Below are positions 7,494 through 17,300 of a stretch of 64,000 bases of DNA, piece after piece (position 1 is the stretch's first letter; each line of letters opens with the position of its first letter). Location: contig CAIRSA010000003.1 in assembly GCA_903881085.1 (NCBI GenBank), forward strand, positions 17,967 through 81,966. Direction: 5' to 3'. The notes below the pieces were generated by a model. That model saw nothing but the letters and a program-made list of their open reading frames with translations. It did no database searches and was not told the DNA's origin. This DNA is from an uncultured Acidobacteriia bacterium (GTDB lineage: Bacteria; Acidobacteriota; Terriglobia; Bryobacterales; Bryobacteraceae). Made by a program: the position numbers and the translations under genes.

Positions 7494-8743
7494 GCGTTCA
7501 ACTCCTTTACCGCGTCAAACATCGCTACGATATTCTCCAAGGGTGTTCTTGCTTGCAAGTTATGGACCGAATTGAAGACATAGCCGCCGCCTTCGGCCAG
7601 CACTGCGCAGCGGTCCAGTACCTGTTTGCGGACCTCTTCCGCAGTGCCGAAAGGAAGGGTGCTTTGCGTATCTACCCCGCCACCCCAAAAGACAATGTCG
7701 CGGCCGAATTCACGCTTCAGATCGCGCGGCTCCATGCCCGTGGCGGAGCATTGCACGGGATTCAGAATATCGATACCGGCTTCGATAAACGATGGAATGA
7801 ATTTCGACACCGCCCCGCACGAGTGCTTGAAGACTTTCCACTGCGTGTTGCCATGGATCCATTCGATCAGCGTTTTGTACGGTGGGAACCACAGTTCGCG
7901 GAAGGTGGCGGTGGAGCAGAACGAGGAGTTCTGTGTACCGAAATCGGTACCGCAAAGATAGATCACGTCGATTTGATCGCCCATCGCCTGGTTGAGACGC
8001 TGCAGATTGGCCAGTGCGATTTCGGCCTGCTTTTCAAATACGGCCGCAATAAAGCTCTTGCGGGAGCGCGTGGACATGTACCATTCGGCAACGTCGCGTA
8101 CTCCCTTCGGGTGGCGCAGGCCGGGCGCCGGCACGTTGGCGATATCGCCGAAGCCGGTACCGCCGATGGCCGCCACCACAGCGCGGCCGCGTTCTCGCAC
8201 GGAAGCGGCACGCGCCTTCATGTCGGCCAGATCTTCATCGGGAACTGGACCGAACTCTTCCAGATTGTCTTCGAGCTTTAGCGTGTCGTCGTCGATCGGA
8301 TCCTGACGAATGATGTTGTCGAAAAAATATCCGTCGTTGGGCATGCGTGAACTTGCCGGGACGCTGGTGTCGCCTTGCGGATAGAGCAGAACGTCGCCGT
8401 TGGCATCGAGCGTAATGTTGAAGCCGCCGGGGACAAGCACTTCGAGGCCGTCAGGCATCCGCCACGGCTTCCAATCGGCAAGCGCGAAGCCCCATTTGCT
8501 CTTAGCCCGGGCGACGGCTTCTACATCAATACCCAGCACCTGTTTCAGGTCCTCTTCGATTTCGCCCAACATCTGGCCGATCTCGATGACTTTGACGGGA
8601 TGTTGGTCAAGGCCGTAGTGCGCGCGCAATGCGGTCACGCAACTGACGTGCATGCCGGTGACGGTGGTGCCGCCGAAATCGATCGGGATGCGGTCGGGCT
8701 GGCGGTGGTTGAGGGCCGCAAGAATGCGGTCTCGGCTGGTCAT
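7490..8743 (-). CDS. UroD-fold methyltransferase paralogue 1, partial zinc site
   Basis: A 417-residue, first gene of the operon. Start 8743 follows GAGGAG by 6 bases and begins with the family pattern TSRDRILAALNHRQPDRIPI; an open extension upstream to 8860 has no family similarity. A HSCG motif (His307, Cys309) supplies two of the usual zinc ligands, but where paralogue 2 has GCEIP this protein has FNSVHNLQARTP, so the third cysteine is missing; His394 could replace it. A long insertion at residues 95-170 makes it larger than typical MtaA. It may be the substrate:corrinoid methyltransferase or a second acceptor enzyme; sequence alone cannot decide. It is coupled to the homocysteine methyltransferase by an ATGA overlap. 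Confidence 0.87.
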   Translation of the reverse strand: MTSRDRILAALNHRQPDRIPIDFGGTTVTGMHVSCVTALRAHYGLDQHPVKVIEIGQMLGEIEEDLKQVLGIDVEAVARAKSKWGFALADWKPWRMPDGLEVLVPGGFNITLDANGDVLLYPQGDTSVPASSRMPNDGYFFDNIIRQDPIDDDTLKLEDNLEEFGPVPDEDLADMKARAASVRERGRAVVAAIGGTGFGDIANVPAPGLRHPKGVRDVAEWYMSTRSRKSFIAAVFEKQAEIALANLQRLNQAMGDQIDVIYLCGTDFGTQNSSFCSTATFRELWFPPYKTLIEWIHGNTQWKVFKHSCGAVSKFIPSFIEAGIDILNPVQCSATGMEPRDLKREFGRDIVFWGGGVDTQSTLPFGTAEEVRKQVLDRCAVLAEGGGYVFNSVHNLQARTPLENIVAMFDAVKELNA

Positions 8744-8761
8744 GATCGACTCCTCGCTTCG

Positions 8762-8767
8762 ATCATA
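8762..8767 (-). promoter_or_regulatory. Probable -10 element of the methyltransferase operon
   Basis: TATGAT on the minus strand, 18 bases before the ATG at 8743, with GAGGAG in between. Transcription would start near 8755, giving a short leader that carries just the ribosome binding site. No good -35 match is seen. The same hexamer precedes the 14327 gene and both genes at 61013-61018. Confidence 0.4.
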
Positions 8768-9148
8768 CACGAGAATCGGATCTTTAGGTAGAATCCGGTG
8801 CGCCGCCAATGTGCACGACTCCACTTCTGATTTCTGCAGCGCCGTAATTTCCGGCTTCAATGTTTTTCAATTTGGACGGATGTTTTTATCCATCGTGGAT
8901 TGGGCGCGCCCAATTCGTGCCATTTGGCGAAGAACAGGCGCGTGTTCTTGTGACCATGTCTTCCGGTCAGATCCCAGCGACCAGGCAAAACCAATGCGCG
9001 GCGCTATGCCGGCATGGCCGGGGTTGTACATGCTGCCTGGCGAGCGGCACGGGCCAGTGCCTGGGCCAAGACGAGGGGAAGGCCGCCAACTAAGAAAGAG
9101 GGTCAAGCCCTGAAAATGGCAATGCGGAGTTCATAATATGGCTCACCC
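8768..9148. other. Intergenic region, nothing firm
   Basis: Space between the first gene of the methyltransferase operon and the end of the TonB transporter gene on the same strand. One 79-codon minus-strand frame (9106-8867) contains APRIGFAWSL, which resembles the barrel segment of Oar-type transporters, but the match is too short to call a remnant. No RNA gene or terminator was recognised. Confidence 0.3.
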
Positions 9149-12100
9149 TCAGAACCGGAGCTTCAATGCAAACTGCAACTGCCTGGGGCTATTCCCCACC
9201 GAAAGCACCTTGCCGAAGTTCGCATTCGTGTAGTTCGCCACCGGCGATCCCCACACCACGTTGTTCATGACGTTGAAGGCTTCCGCGCGGAATTGCGCTC
9301 GTAGCCCTTCTCGCACCTTGAACTCGCGGAACAGAGAGAAGTCTATGTTTCGTGTCCAGTCCGAGCGGAACGTGTTGCGGCCCAGATTGCCGTAGGTGAA
9401 GCTTGGCGGCACCGCAAACGCCTTGGTGTTGAACCACTGCGCCGGCGAAGGATTGTCCAAGTGCGGATCTCCCACTACATTCAACCTCTCATAATAACCG
9501 GCGTTGTTGGAATTTCCCGTATTTGCGATGTCGCCGCCCACACCTAGTGTGTAGGGCGTGCCGCTGTGCAGGCTGACGATCGCATTCGTCTGCCATCCGC
9601 CTGCCACGTAATCCACTACCCGATTGCCCGATGCAAAGCGCCTGCCTTTCCCGAATGGCAGCTCATAAAGTACGCTCGTAGAGAAAATATGAGTCAGATC
9701 ATAGGCCGAAACACTTTTGTCGGCGTTTGTATTGTAGGGGTCCTGGTTGGCGCAGCCTTCCACGCCTGCCCAGCCTGAGCAGGAGATGTCAATTGACTTA
9801 CCCCACGTGTAAGAGACCAGGTAACTGAATCCCTTTGTCATCCTGCGGTTCAAGGAAACCTCCAGCGCCTCATAACTGCTTCGTCCATTGGTGCGCTCAT
9901 AGTTGGTCGGCGTGATATAGGAGTAAGGACGCCGCGCCGCCTGCGCTCCCGGCCCTGGCGTGGCTGTATTGAAGAAGGTATTCAAATCCAAGCGGCTGCC
10001 ATGCGAGCCCACATAGTCCACCGAGAGCGCTGTCGTTGCTCCCACCTGCTGCTGAATCCCGAAGTTCCACTCGCTCGTGTAAGGCGTCTTCATGTACGGG
10101 TCTTTGTAAGTCTGCAGCAAAGTAAATGGGGTGGCTGCCGGCAATGCACTCGCGCCGATAGCCGCCAACGGATTTGCCGCCCTAACCGTCACCACGTCCG
10201 GATTCTGATTGGTCGCCTGCAGCAGGTTCACCGAGGGCCAGTTGGCCCCGTAGCTTTGTCCCAACTGCGTCCAGGTTGCCCAGTTGTCATAGAAGATGCC
10301 GCCGCCCGTGCGGATCACCGTCTTCGAAGTCAGCCGGTATGCAAATCCCATGCGTGGTGCGAAGTTCGATTTGTCATTACGGAAGATATGTCCGTCCTTG
10401 GCTAATACCACATGATCCGGCAGCGCCGAGCCGGGAATACAGGGCGCTTTCCCAGTTGCTGAACAGAACGGTGTCGGCACCTGCACGATGTAAGTTCCGT
10501 TGTTGCCATCCAATGAGCCGACATAGATCGTATCGTCCGATTTCGTTCCCCACGTCGTACGCAGTGTGAGGTCATACCGCACGCCCCAGTTCATCGTCAG
10601 CCGCGACGTGATCTTCCACTGGTCTCCGAAGTAGAATCCGTTCACCCAGCCATGATTCTCGCCCCCTCCCTGCAACCGGCGGGTACCCGCCGATGGCACG
10701 CCCAATAAGAATGAGGCCAGGTCGCTGCCCGTTTTGCCGAGGTTTTGCGGATCCGCCGTCTGCGAAGCGCTGTAAGTGATGCTGTTATTCAGAATCAACT
10801 CGTCTATGTTATTCGTATTCAGGCTGAAGCCCATCGTGAACAGGTGCTTTCTCCAGAGCTTCGAGAGATTTACCTGGCCCGACCAGATATCCGTCGCACC
10901 CTGATCGGTAACCGAATCTGCGGGCGTGCCGATAAAGTTGGTTAATCCCACGCTCGGCAGCAGGCACTTCCGGTCTCCTGGATACCCACACGCGAAATTC
11001 GGAGACAGCGCTTCAATCACACCCGCAGGCGTCGCCGGCACGGCGGCCCGGTTATTGTCAATTGCAAACGTGCGTCCGAACTGCGCCTGCATCACCATGC
11101 CCGGTCCAAAGATATGAGTCCAGTTGGCGCCTACCGTATGCGCATGCCAGGTGTCATTGGTGACGCCATTGCCAATCCGGTTTAAGGAGTCCTTAGGCAG
11201 CGTGATCTGACTATACCGGAACCAAAACGAATCCTTGTCTCCCAACTGCTGATCGGCTCGGATGTTATAGACGTTTTGCGCCACGTGCACAGGCGACGTG
11301 GCGCTGAAGTTGGTCGTTCCGGTTCCCGTTGGGGCCGGATACATTGCTTGCGCCAGTTTTGACATCGCCGGATCCAACAGGCTGGTGGGAATAATCGCGC
11401 CCGGGAATGGGTCGCGCACAAATTGTCCGGGCTTTGCCGGATCGGCCCTGGTAGTGAACGGATTATAGATCGGCAAGTTCAGGTCGCTCAGATTGCCGCC
11501 GATCTGGCTCGCCGTGGGCACGCGGCCCAGTGTTTGGCTCGGCGTGCTGTTGCGGAACCCTTCGTAACTTGCGAAGAAGAAGCTGCGGTTCCGCCCGTTG
11601 TATTTAGGCAGTAATACCGGTCCGCCAAGATTGCCGCCGAACTGATTTTGACGCAGGGGATTCACCGTCGAGAAGAACGTGTTACGGGCATCGAACACGG
11701 AGTTGCGCAGATACTCCCACGCGGTTCCGTGAAACGTATTGGTCCCGGACTTGGTTACCACGTTCACAACGCCGCCGCTAACACCGCCAAACTGCACCTG
11801 ATCGTTATGAGCATCCACCTTGAACTCTAGAATGTCATCCACAATCGGCGGCACGGCGTAGTTGCTTGAAATGGACGATTGATCGTTCAAACCATCCACC
11901 AGAAACAGATTTGCCCGGTTGCGCGCTCCGTGAAAGGATGGAAAGTCGGTTGTGCCAACACTCTTGAATCCCAATTGCTGGGCAGTATTGATGGGACTTG
12001 CGCCCGGTGTCAACTGCAGCAACTGCGTGAAGTTTCGTCCGTTCAGCGGCAGATCATTCACCGCGTCGCTGCCGATTACCGCGCCCAACTCCGCCGTGGA

Positions 12101-12484
12101 ACTTTCAATCGTCGGAGCCGCATCAGTCACCGTGACCGTCTGCTCTGCCGAGCCCACCGGCAGCGTGAAGTCATAGGAAGCCGTTTGGTTTACAGAGAGA
12201 GTGACGGCCTTTTGTTGCGCTGTCTGGAACCCCTGCTTGCTAACGCGCAGTGAATACGCGCCTGGCAGAATGTTCACAATGGCGTATTCGCCAGTTCCAT
12301 TCGTTGACGTGCCTGTCTCTACGTTCGTGCCGATGCTGCGAAGCACGACGCGGGCAGCGGGAATCCCCGCACCGGTGGAATCGTGCACCGTTCCTTGAAT
12401 CGACGCCGTTGAGACCTGCGCCTCCAACACGCCAGTCAGAATCATTGCGACACAGACAACATGTACGGTCTTCCAGGTGTTCAT
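9149..12484 (-). CDS. Oar-type TonB-dependent outer-membrane transporter
   Basis: An 1,111-residue outer-membrane protein. A signal peptide (residues 1-22) is followed by a carboxypeptidase-regulatory-like Ig domain (about 24-110: SIQGTVHDSTGAGIPAARV ... GEYAIVNILPGAYSL), a plug region (about 125-250, with LPLNGRNFTQLLQLTPGA), and a long beta-barrel ending in the outer-membrane signature LQFALKLRF. These Oar-like transporters are abundant in Solibacter-type acidobacteria and take up large or complex organic molecules using TonB energy. The start codon follows the sulfatase stop with no gap (TGAATG), so the two are very likely co-translated. This suggests uptake of products released from a sulfated substrate. 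The actual ligand is unknown. Confidence 0.93.
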   Translation of the reverse strand: MNTWKTVHVVCVAMILTGVLEAQVSTASIQGTVHDSTGAGIPAARVVLRSIGTNVETGTSTNGTGEYAIVNILPGAYSLRVSKQGFQTAQQKAVTLSVNQTASYDFTLPVGSAEQTVTVTDAAPTIESSTAELGAVIGSDAVNDLPLNGRNFTQLLQLTPGASPINTAQQLGFKSVGTTDFPSFHGARNRANLFLVDGLNDQSSISSNYAVPPIVDDILEFKVDAHNDQVQFGGVSGGVVNVVTKSGTNTFHGTAWEYLRNSVFDARNTFFSTVNPLRQNQFGGNLGGPVLLPKYNGRNRSFFFASYEGFRNSTPSQTLGRVPTASQIGGNLSDLNLPIYNPFTTRADPAKPGQFVRDPFPGAIIPTSLLDPAMSKLAQAMYPAPTGTGTTNFSATSPVHVAQNVYNIRADQQLGDKDSFWFRYSQITLPKDSLNRIGNGVTNDTWHAHTVGANWTHIFGPGMVMQAQFGRTFAIDNNRAAVPATPAGVIEALSPNFACGYPGDRKCLLPSVGLTNFIGTPADSVTDQGATDIWSGQVNLSKLWRKHLFTMGFSLNTNNIDELILNNSITYSASQTADPQNLGKTGSDLASFLLGVPSAGTRRLQGGGENHGWVNGFYFGDQWKITSRLTMNWGVRYDLTLRTTWGTKSDDTIYVGSLDGNNGTYIVQVPTPFCSATGKAPCIPGSALPDHVVLAKDGHIFRNDKSNFAPRMGFAYRLTSKTVIRTGGGIFYDNWATWTQLGQSYGANWPSVNLLQATNQNPDVVTVRAANPLAAIGASALPAATPFTLLQTYKDPYMKTPYTSEWNFGIQQQVGATTALSVDYVGSHGSRLDLNTFFNTATPGPGAQAARRPYSYITPTNYERTNGRSSYEALEVSLNRRMTKGFSYLVSYTWGKSIDISCSGWAGVEGCANQDPYNTNADKSVSAYDLTHIFSTSVLYELPFGKGRRFASGNRVVDYVAGGWQTNAIVSLHSGTPYTLGVGGDIANTGNSNNAGYYERLNVVGDPHLDNPSPAQWFNTKAFAVPPSFTYGNLGRNTFRSDWTRNIDFSLFREFKVREGLRAQFRAEAFNVMNNVVWGSPVANYTNANFGKVLSVGNSPRQLQFALKLRF

Positions 12485-14032
12485 TCAATCGCTCCCCACT
12501 GCTTTCTTGTTGATCGGTTTGTGAATTTGAATCGCTACATCGTTCCGCAGCCGTGGCCCCGGCGTGCTTCTGCCATCGCTCACGTACTGTTCCATCAATC
12601 GCGTCAGACGGTTCACTACTTGCGGATGCTTCCGATAAAGATTGTTCTGTTCCGCCGGATCGGCATGCATGTCATATAACTGCCCTGCCGGCAACCCCTG
12701 CGGCGGGGCTTGCGCCTCAGTCGGCTCTGTCCATCCGCCCGACCCCGCACACAAGGCCAGCTTCCATTTTCCCGAGCGAATGGCGAACTGCCCTCCGATC
12801 GAATGATGGACAATCGCAACCCGCTTGCGTTTCAGCGGTTTTCCTTTAAGCGCCGGCAAGAAGCTCTCGCTATCCCCCGCCGCAGTGGTAGGCGTCTGCA
12901 GCTGCACCGCCTCAGCACAGGTTGCCAAAAGATCGGTCAGGCAGATAGTCTCCTCGCTTTTCGAGCCAGCCTTCACCACCCGTGGCCAGCGCACAACAAA
13001 TGGAACCCGATGGCCTCCCTCCCAAATGTCCGACTTGTAGCCGCGAAAGCCCGCGCTCGGAAAATGTCCCTTCTCTTCCAGTTCCTTCACGCGTCCCAGC
13101 CGCGTGTTTTCCGCTTCCGAATCCAACCCGATATACGGTGCGCAGCCGTTGTCGCTCGTAAACACCACCAACGTGTTTTCCCGTCCGCCACTTTGGTCGA
13201 TCGCCTCCAGCACACTTCCCACAACCGCGTCGGTCTGCATGACCCAGTCGCCATAAAGGCCTAACCCGCTCCTGCCTCGCCATGCCTGGTCCACGGCCAA
13301 TGGCGTATGTGGCGATGTCAGTGGCAGGTATAGGAAGTAAGGCTTCTTCTCATTCGCCGAGCGCCGCACGAACTCGCAAGCACGTTTTTCCAACGCCGGA
13401 AGAATCGCGTCCAGCCGCCACCCGGGCAGCATCTCCCCATCTGTGCCATAGATGCTCTTCGGTTTGGGTACGGAAGGAATTCCTACAGTGCGATCGTTCT
13501 CAATAAAGCAGTATGGAGGGTAGTTCGGGATATCAGTGCCAAAGTAGGTCTGGAAACCGGTCGTGGTCGGCCCGCCTGTGATAGGCTTTGTGAAATCGCG
13601 CTTGCCCTTTTCCCCCGGCCAGTTCCACCCCAGATGCCACTTGCCGATGCATGCTGTTTCGTAGCCCTTGTTTCGCAACATGCCTTGCAGCGTGAATTGC
13701 CCGGGCTCGATCAGCGGCTCTCCGTATGGCCCCAGCACTCCTTGTTGCAATCGTGACCGCCATGCATACCGCCCGGTGAGAATTCCGTAGCGGGTAGGGC
13801 TACACACTGCCGACCCGCTATGAGCATCGGAAAAACTGATCCCCTGCGACGCCAGGCGGTCAATGTTCGGTGTCGGCAGTTTGCCGCGCTTAGGGTTTAG
13901 AAACTGCACGTCACCAAACCCCAGGTCATCGGCAAGAATCAAAACGATATTAGGCAGTGAGGGGGCGCTGCCCTGCCAGGCGAGGCCCGTCCCGAGGGAC
14001 CCCATGAAGGCACGTCTCGATAGTTGTTCCAT
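12485..14032 (-). CDS. Tat-exported arylsulfatase family protein
   Basis: A 515-residue type I sulfatase. The N-terminus is a Tat signal (SRRAFMGSLG). The metal-binding LILADDLGFGD follows, then the active-site signature CSPTR with Cys77, which must be oxidised to formylglycine for hydrolysis of sulfate esters; GILTGRY completes the signature. VFTSDNGC near residue 300 is the second metal motif. No anaerobic sulfatase-maturating enzyme is seen in the window. AGGAAAG before ATG 14032 supports the start. It is divergent from the 14327 gene, and its stop abuts the start of the TonB transporter, giving a two-gene import and desulfation unit. The substrate could be a sulfated polysaccharide, steroid or aryl sulfate. 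Confidence 0.95.
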   Translation of the reverse strand: MEQLSRRAFMGSLGTGLAWQGSAPSLPNIVLILADDLGFGDVQFLNPKRGKLPTPNIDRLASQGISFSDAHSGSAVCSPTRYGILTGRYAWRSRLQQGVLGPYGEPLIEPGQFTLQGMLRNKGYETACIGKWHLGWNWPGEKGKRDFTKPITGGPTTTGFQTYFGTDIPNYPPYCFIENDRTVGIPSVPKPKSIYGTDGEMLPGWRLDAILPALEKRACEFVRRSANEKKPYFLYLPLTSPHTPLAVDQAWRGRSGLGLYGDWVMQTDAVVGSVLEAIDQSGGRENTLVVFTSDNGCAPYIGLDSEAENTRLGRVKELEEKGHFPSAGFRGYKSDIWEGGHRVPFVVRWPRVVKAGSKSEETICLTDLLATCAEAVQLQTPTTAAGDSESFLPALKGKPLKRKRVAIVHHSIGGQFAIRSGKWKLALCAGSGGWTEPTEAQAPPQGLPAGQLYDMHADPAEQNNLYRKHPQVVNRLTRLMEQYVSDGRSTPGPRLRNDVAIQIHKPINKKAVGSD

Positions 14033-14174
14033 ATCTTTCCTAAATCACCAACTTCGTCGCGAGGCAGAGCGTACGGATCTTCCGTCCACCTCAGCCCACC
14101 TTTTTTTGCGTCGCCGGCGAATATCCTGACATTGCGAATGAAAGACTATCACCGATTCATTAAAAGATCAATCG

Positions 14175-14213
14175 CGCGCCAACTTTGCGCGCCAACTTTG
14201 TGCGCCAACTTTG
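14175..14213. repeat. Three tandem copies of a 13-bp unit
   Basis: CGCGCCAACTTTG occurs at 14175-14187 and 14188-14200, and as TGCGCCAACTTTG at 14201-14213. The array lies in the divergent gap between the sulfatase gene (ATG 14032) and the 14327 gene, about 50 bases upstream of an extended -10 element. It could be a set of regulator-binding sites or simple slippage. Confidence 0.7.
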
Positions 14214-14260
14214 ATACGACAATTCGTGTGGACCGTGTAGGAATTGGCTGCGCGCAAGTC

Positions 14261-14269
14261 TGATATGAT
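14261..14269 (+). promoter_or_regulatory. Extended -10 promoter for the 14327 gene
   Basis: TGATATGAT is a TGn extended -10 joined to a TATGAT hexamer, 57 bases before the ATG at 14327. No clear -35 is present, as is usual for extended -10 promoters. The leader would be about 50 bases and has no obvious Shine-Dalgarno sequence. Confidence 0.4.
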
Positions 14270-14326
14270 TTCGGGAGTGCCGGACCAGTCGGCCCTCCCT
14301 CGACCTACGCGTACTCATCATAAAAA

Positions 14327-17300
14327 ATGAAATACCAAGTTATTTTTCTATCCAATTTGCTCTTCGCCGGGGCGCTTGCATTTGCGCCCGAGCCCTCGTC
14401 CGTTGATTTCACCGGATCCTACACGCGCACATATCAACTGGAAGCAGGCAAGACGGTGGAGATCGCAGTGGGCCTTCCCTCACCTTCAAAACTGCCGCCC
14501 AATGGGCGCATCGCGGTGGAATGGGGCGGCTATCGCAAGGTGCTGCACGCGCTCGATCCTGACTTCTACATGGTCTACCGGGCGGAAAAAACGGGCGCCT
14601 TCCCATTGAAGGTCTCGGCCGTTACTGATGAGGATCCGGTGTTCAACCTGCCGCGCTGGCGCGAACCGGGCAGCACGCACAAACTCGAGCGGTTTCCCGC
14701 AAAGACGCCTTGGCCCGCCGGCGCTCGCGTGCCCTTGCGCTTGAACGTCCAGCCGGTGGACTTCGGCGTCTCGAACCGCGGCATGGTGATCGAAGTAGAG
14801 CCGAACGATTCCATCGCCCAGGCGCAACCAATCGCCATGGGCAAGACCGGCGGCGATGAGACGCTTCACATCACGGGAAGCGCTGACGACATTGAATACT
14901 TCGACAACGGCCGCGTGGGCAGTTCCGGCATCGATTGGTTTCGTATCGAGTTTCAGGGCCGCGAGAGGAAGCTGTTCACCGCCAACTTGAACGTGGCGGA
15001 TCCGTTGGTGGCCTCGCAGGTTCAGTTCTATACGGCGGATGGAAAAGAGTATCGCGAAGGTGCCAACGCCAATGAGCGCGTGCATCAGCAGACGGAAGGC
15101 CATCGCACCGAAATCAGCCGCACGCTGCAGCCCAACGGCGTTTACTTTCTGAAGGTGGAGGCTAACTCACCAGGCTACGAAGTGGAGTTGCGATTGCGAA
15201 GCCTCGCGCCGTACCGTGATCCGCGCCAGGCCGTCCGAACTGCGATGTACGACCACATCTCGCAGGTGGACGCATGGCTGCTAAACCGTCCGCGCGGAGC
15301 AAGCGTGGACCGCCGCATCCGCGACACCGGCAACCTGCTGGGCACGCACTGCATGAGCTGCCATACGCAGTCCGGCGTGTGGGGTCCGGCCGGCACAATG
15401 CCTTACGGCTACAGGCCTGAGAACGTGGCGAACTATCGCCATCTCATCAACGTGATGTATGAGTCGCTGCGGCCAACCAACTACTTGCAGGATGCGGCGA
15501 ACAACACCAGCCTGGCACCGCTTGATCTGGGCGATGGTCCGGCCGGTACACGCGCGGCGGGCTATAACTTAACAACGCTGGAAACCTCCGTCCCAGCGCG
15601 ACGCCTGCATTCGGCGCAGCAGATACGCACAGCGAATTATGTTCTGCAATCCGCCGATCCCAGCGGCATCAACGCCGCGGGACCTGGATCGAATGTCGGG
15701 CAGTCCATTGTGTACCGCTTCTCAGGCGAGATTCTGAAGCGGGCGTGGGAGCAGACTCACGATGAGAAGTATCTGAAAGCGCTGGTGGAGAAGGCGGAGA
15801 AACAGTTCGCAGTCGGACCCAAGTACAGCGACGACCTGTCAAACCGCATCGAATTTTTCCGCAAGACATTCCCGCCGAACTACGTTGCGCTTCGCGGGGA
15901 CACCGACGAAGCGAAGGCGTTCATGAAGCGCGTGGATGCGCAAATGGCCTCCGATGAAATTCGTCTGCGAGCCATTCAAAAGCCCGATGGCTCGTGGGGG
16001 TTTCATCCAGGCGTGCAGGCCAGTGGAACATGGAAAAACGGATCCAACGATCCGAAAGACATCGACCCCGCTCCCACTGCCCTCGCGCTCACTGCGCTGG
16101 CTGCGCTCGGTTACAACGATAGCGATCCGGCCGTGAAGCGCGGCGTGGATGCATTGCTGCGCATGCAGGATTCATATGGCCGGTGGAATCGCAACGCGCT
16201 TACAGGATTTGTGACCACCGCCTATTCCATGCACGCTCTGTCGCGCCTGTATCCAGTGAAGCCCGCCGCCCGCAACGCGACCGACTACCAACCGCGCGCT
16301 GGCGAATCGCTGGCCGATACCGTGGCTCGCTTTCGTGCCATGGCGCAGCTTGGATTGGAGGCTGGCGATTCGCAATTCATCGGATTGGTTTTGCCGGGCG
16401 CCGAACATAAGAGCCCGCTGGTTCGCTACTGGGCGCAGATCGCCCTAGGCGCGCTGCACAATGAGTTGGGAATCACCGCGCAGATAAAAGGGCTTGGCGA
16501 TCCGATTAAGATGGTACGAGAGGCGGCCCGTTGGGGCATGCGCCAGACCCTGCTTGACGACAAGGGATGGGATTATCTTTTTTCGGCCTACGAAAGCTCC
16601 AGCGACCTGACGCGAGCATCAATCGCCGGGGCGCTCATCATGCGCGCCGATGGCGTGATGACACGCTCCGCCGCGGGATTCCCGCGCGTCGCCGATACGC
16701 TGGACCACATGATGAATCAGGATCCGGATCCGGCGGTTCGCGCCTGGTCCACACGGGCGGCGTGGAATTGGTGGATCTGGAATCCGCCCGTGCGCCAGAA
16801 GCTAAATCAGGCATTTATAACAAGTCTGGAAAAGCCGGAGCCCATTTCGTTGGTGGAAACGGCGAAGCGCTTCCAGACCGAAGCGCTGTTCATCGCCAAC
16901 GGACATCGAGCGAATGGCAGCAAGGAACACCAGTATCCAGAACTTTCGCAACTGTTCGCCGCGATCACAAAGCGAATGGAGACCACCGCGAATCCGCTGC
17001 TGGCAGAGCGCGTCACCAAAGTTGCCGCGACCTATTACAGCATGGCGGGCGGCGATGGCGGCCCGGGCCAAATGGGATACACGACACCCAACGCGAAGGA
17101 GATGGTTGGCAAAGCCGTGCTGCCCTATTGGGAAGCCGCCGAAAAGACCAATAACGACACGGCCCTGCGGCTGGCGATTGAAGCTTCCGCCAACGCGGTT
17201 TATGAGCCGCTACAAAAGAAGGTGCTGGGCTACTCGGCGAATGGTCCGGAGAATTTACGGACACTGGCGGCGACATCGCTCTCAGATCCGCGCGTGATTA

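Noticed and set aside
8867..9106. Minus-strand 79-codon frame with APRIGFAWSL, like an Oar-type barrel segment
   Set aside because: Only about ten residues match and the rest is low-complexity; not enough to call a transporter remnant.
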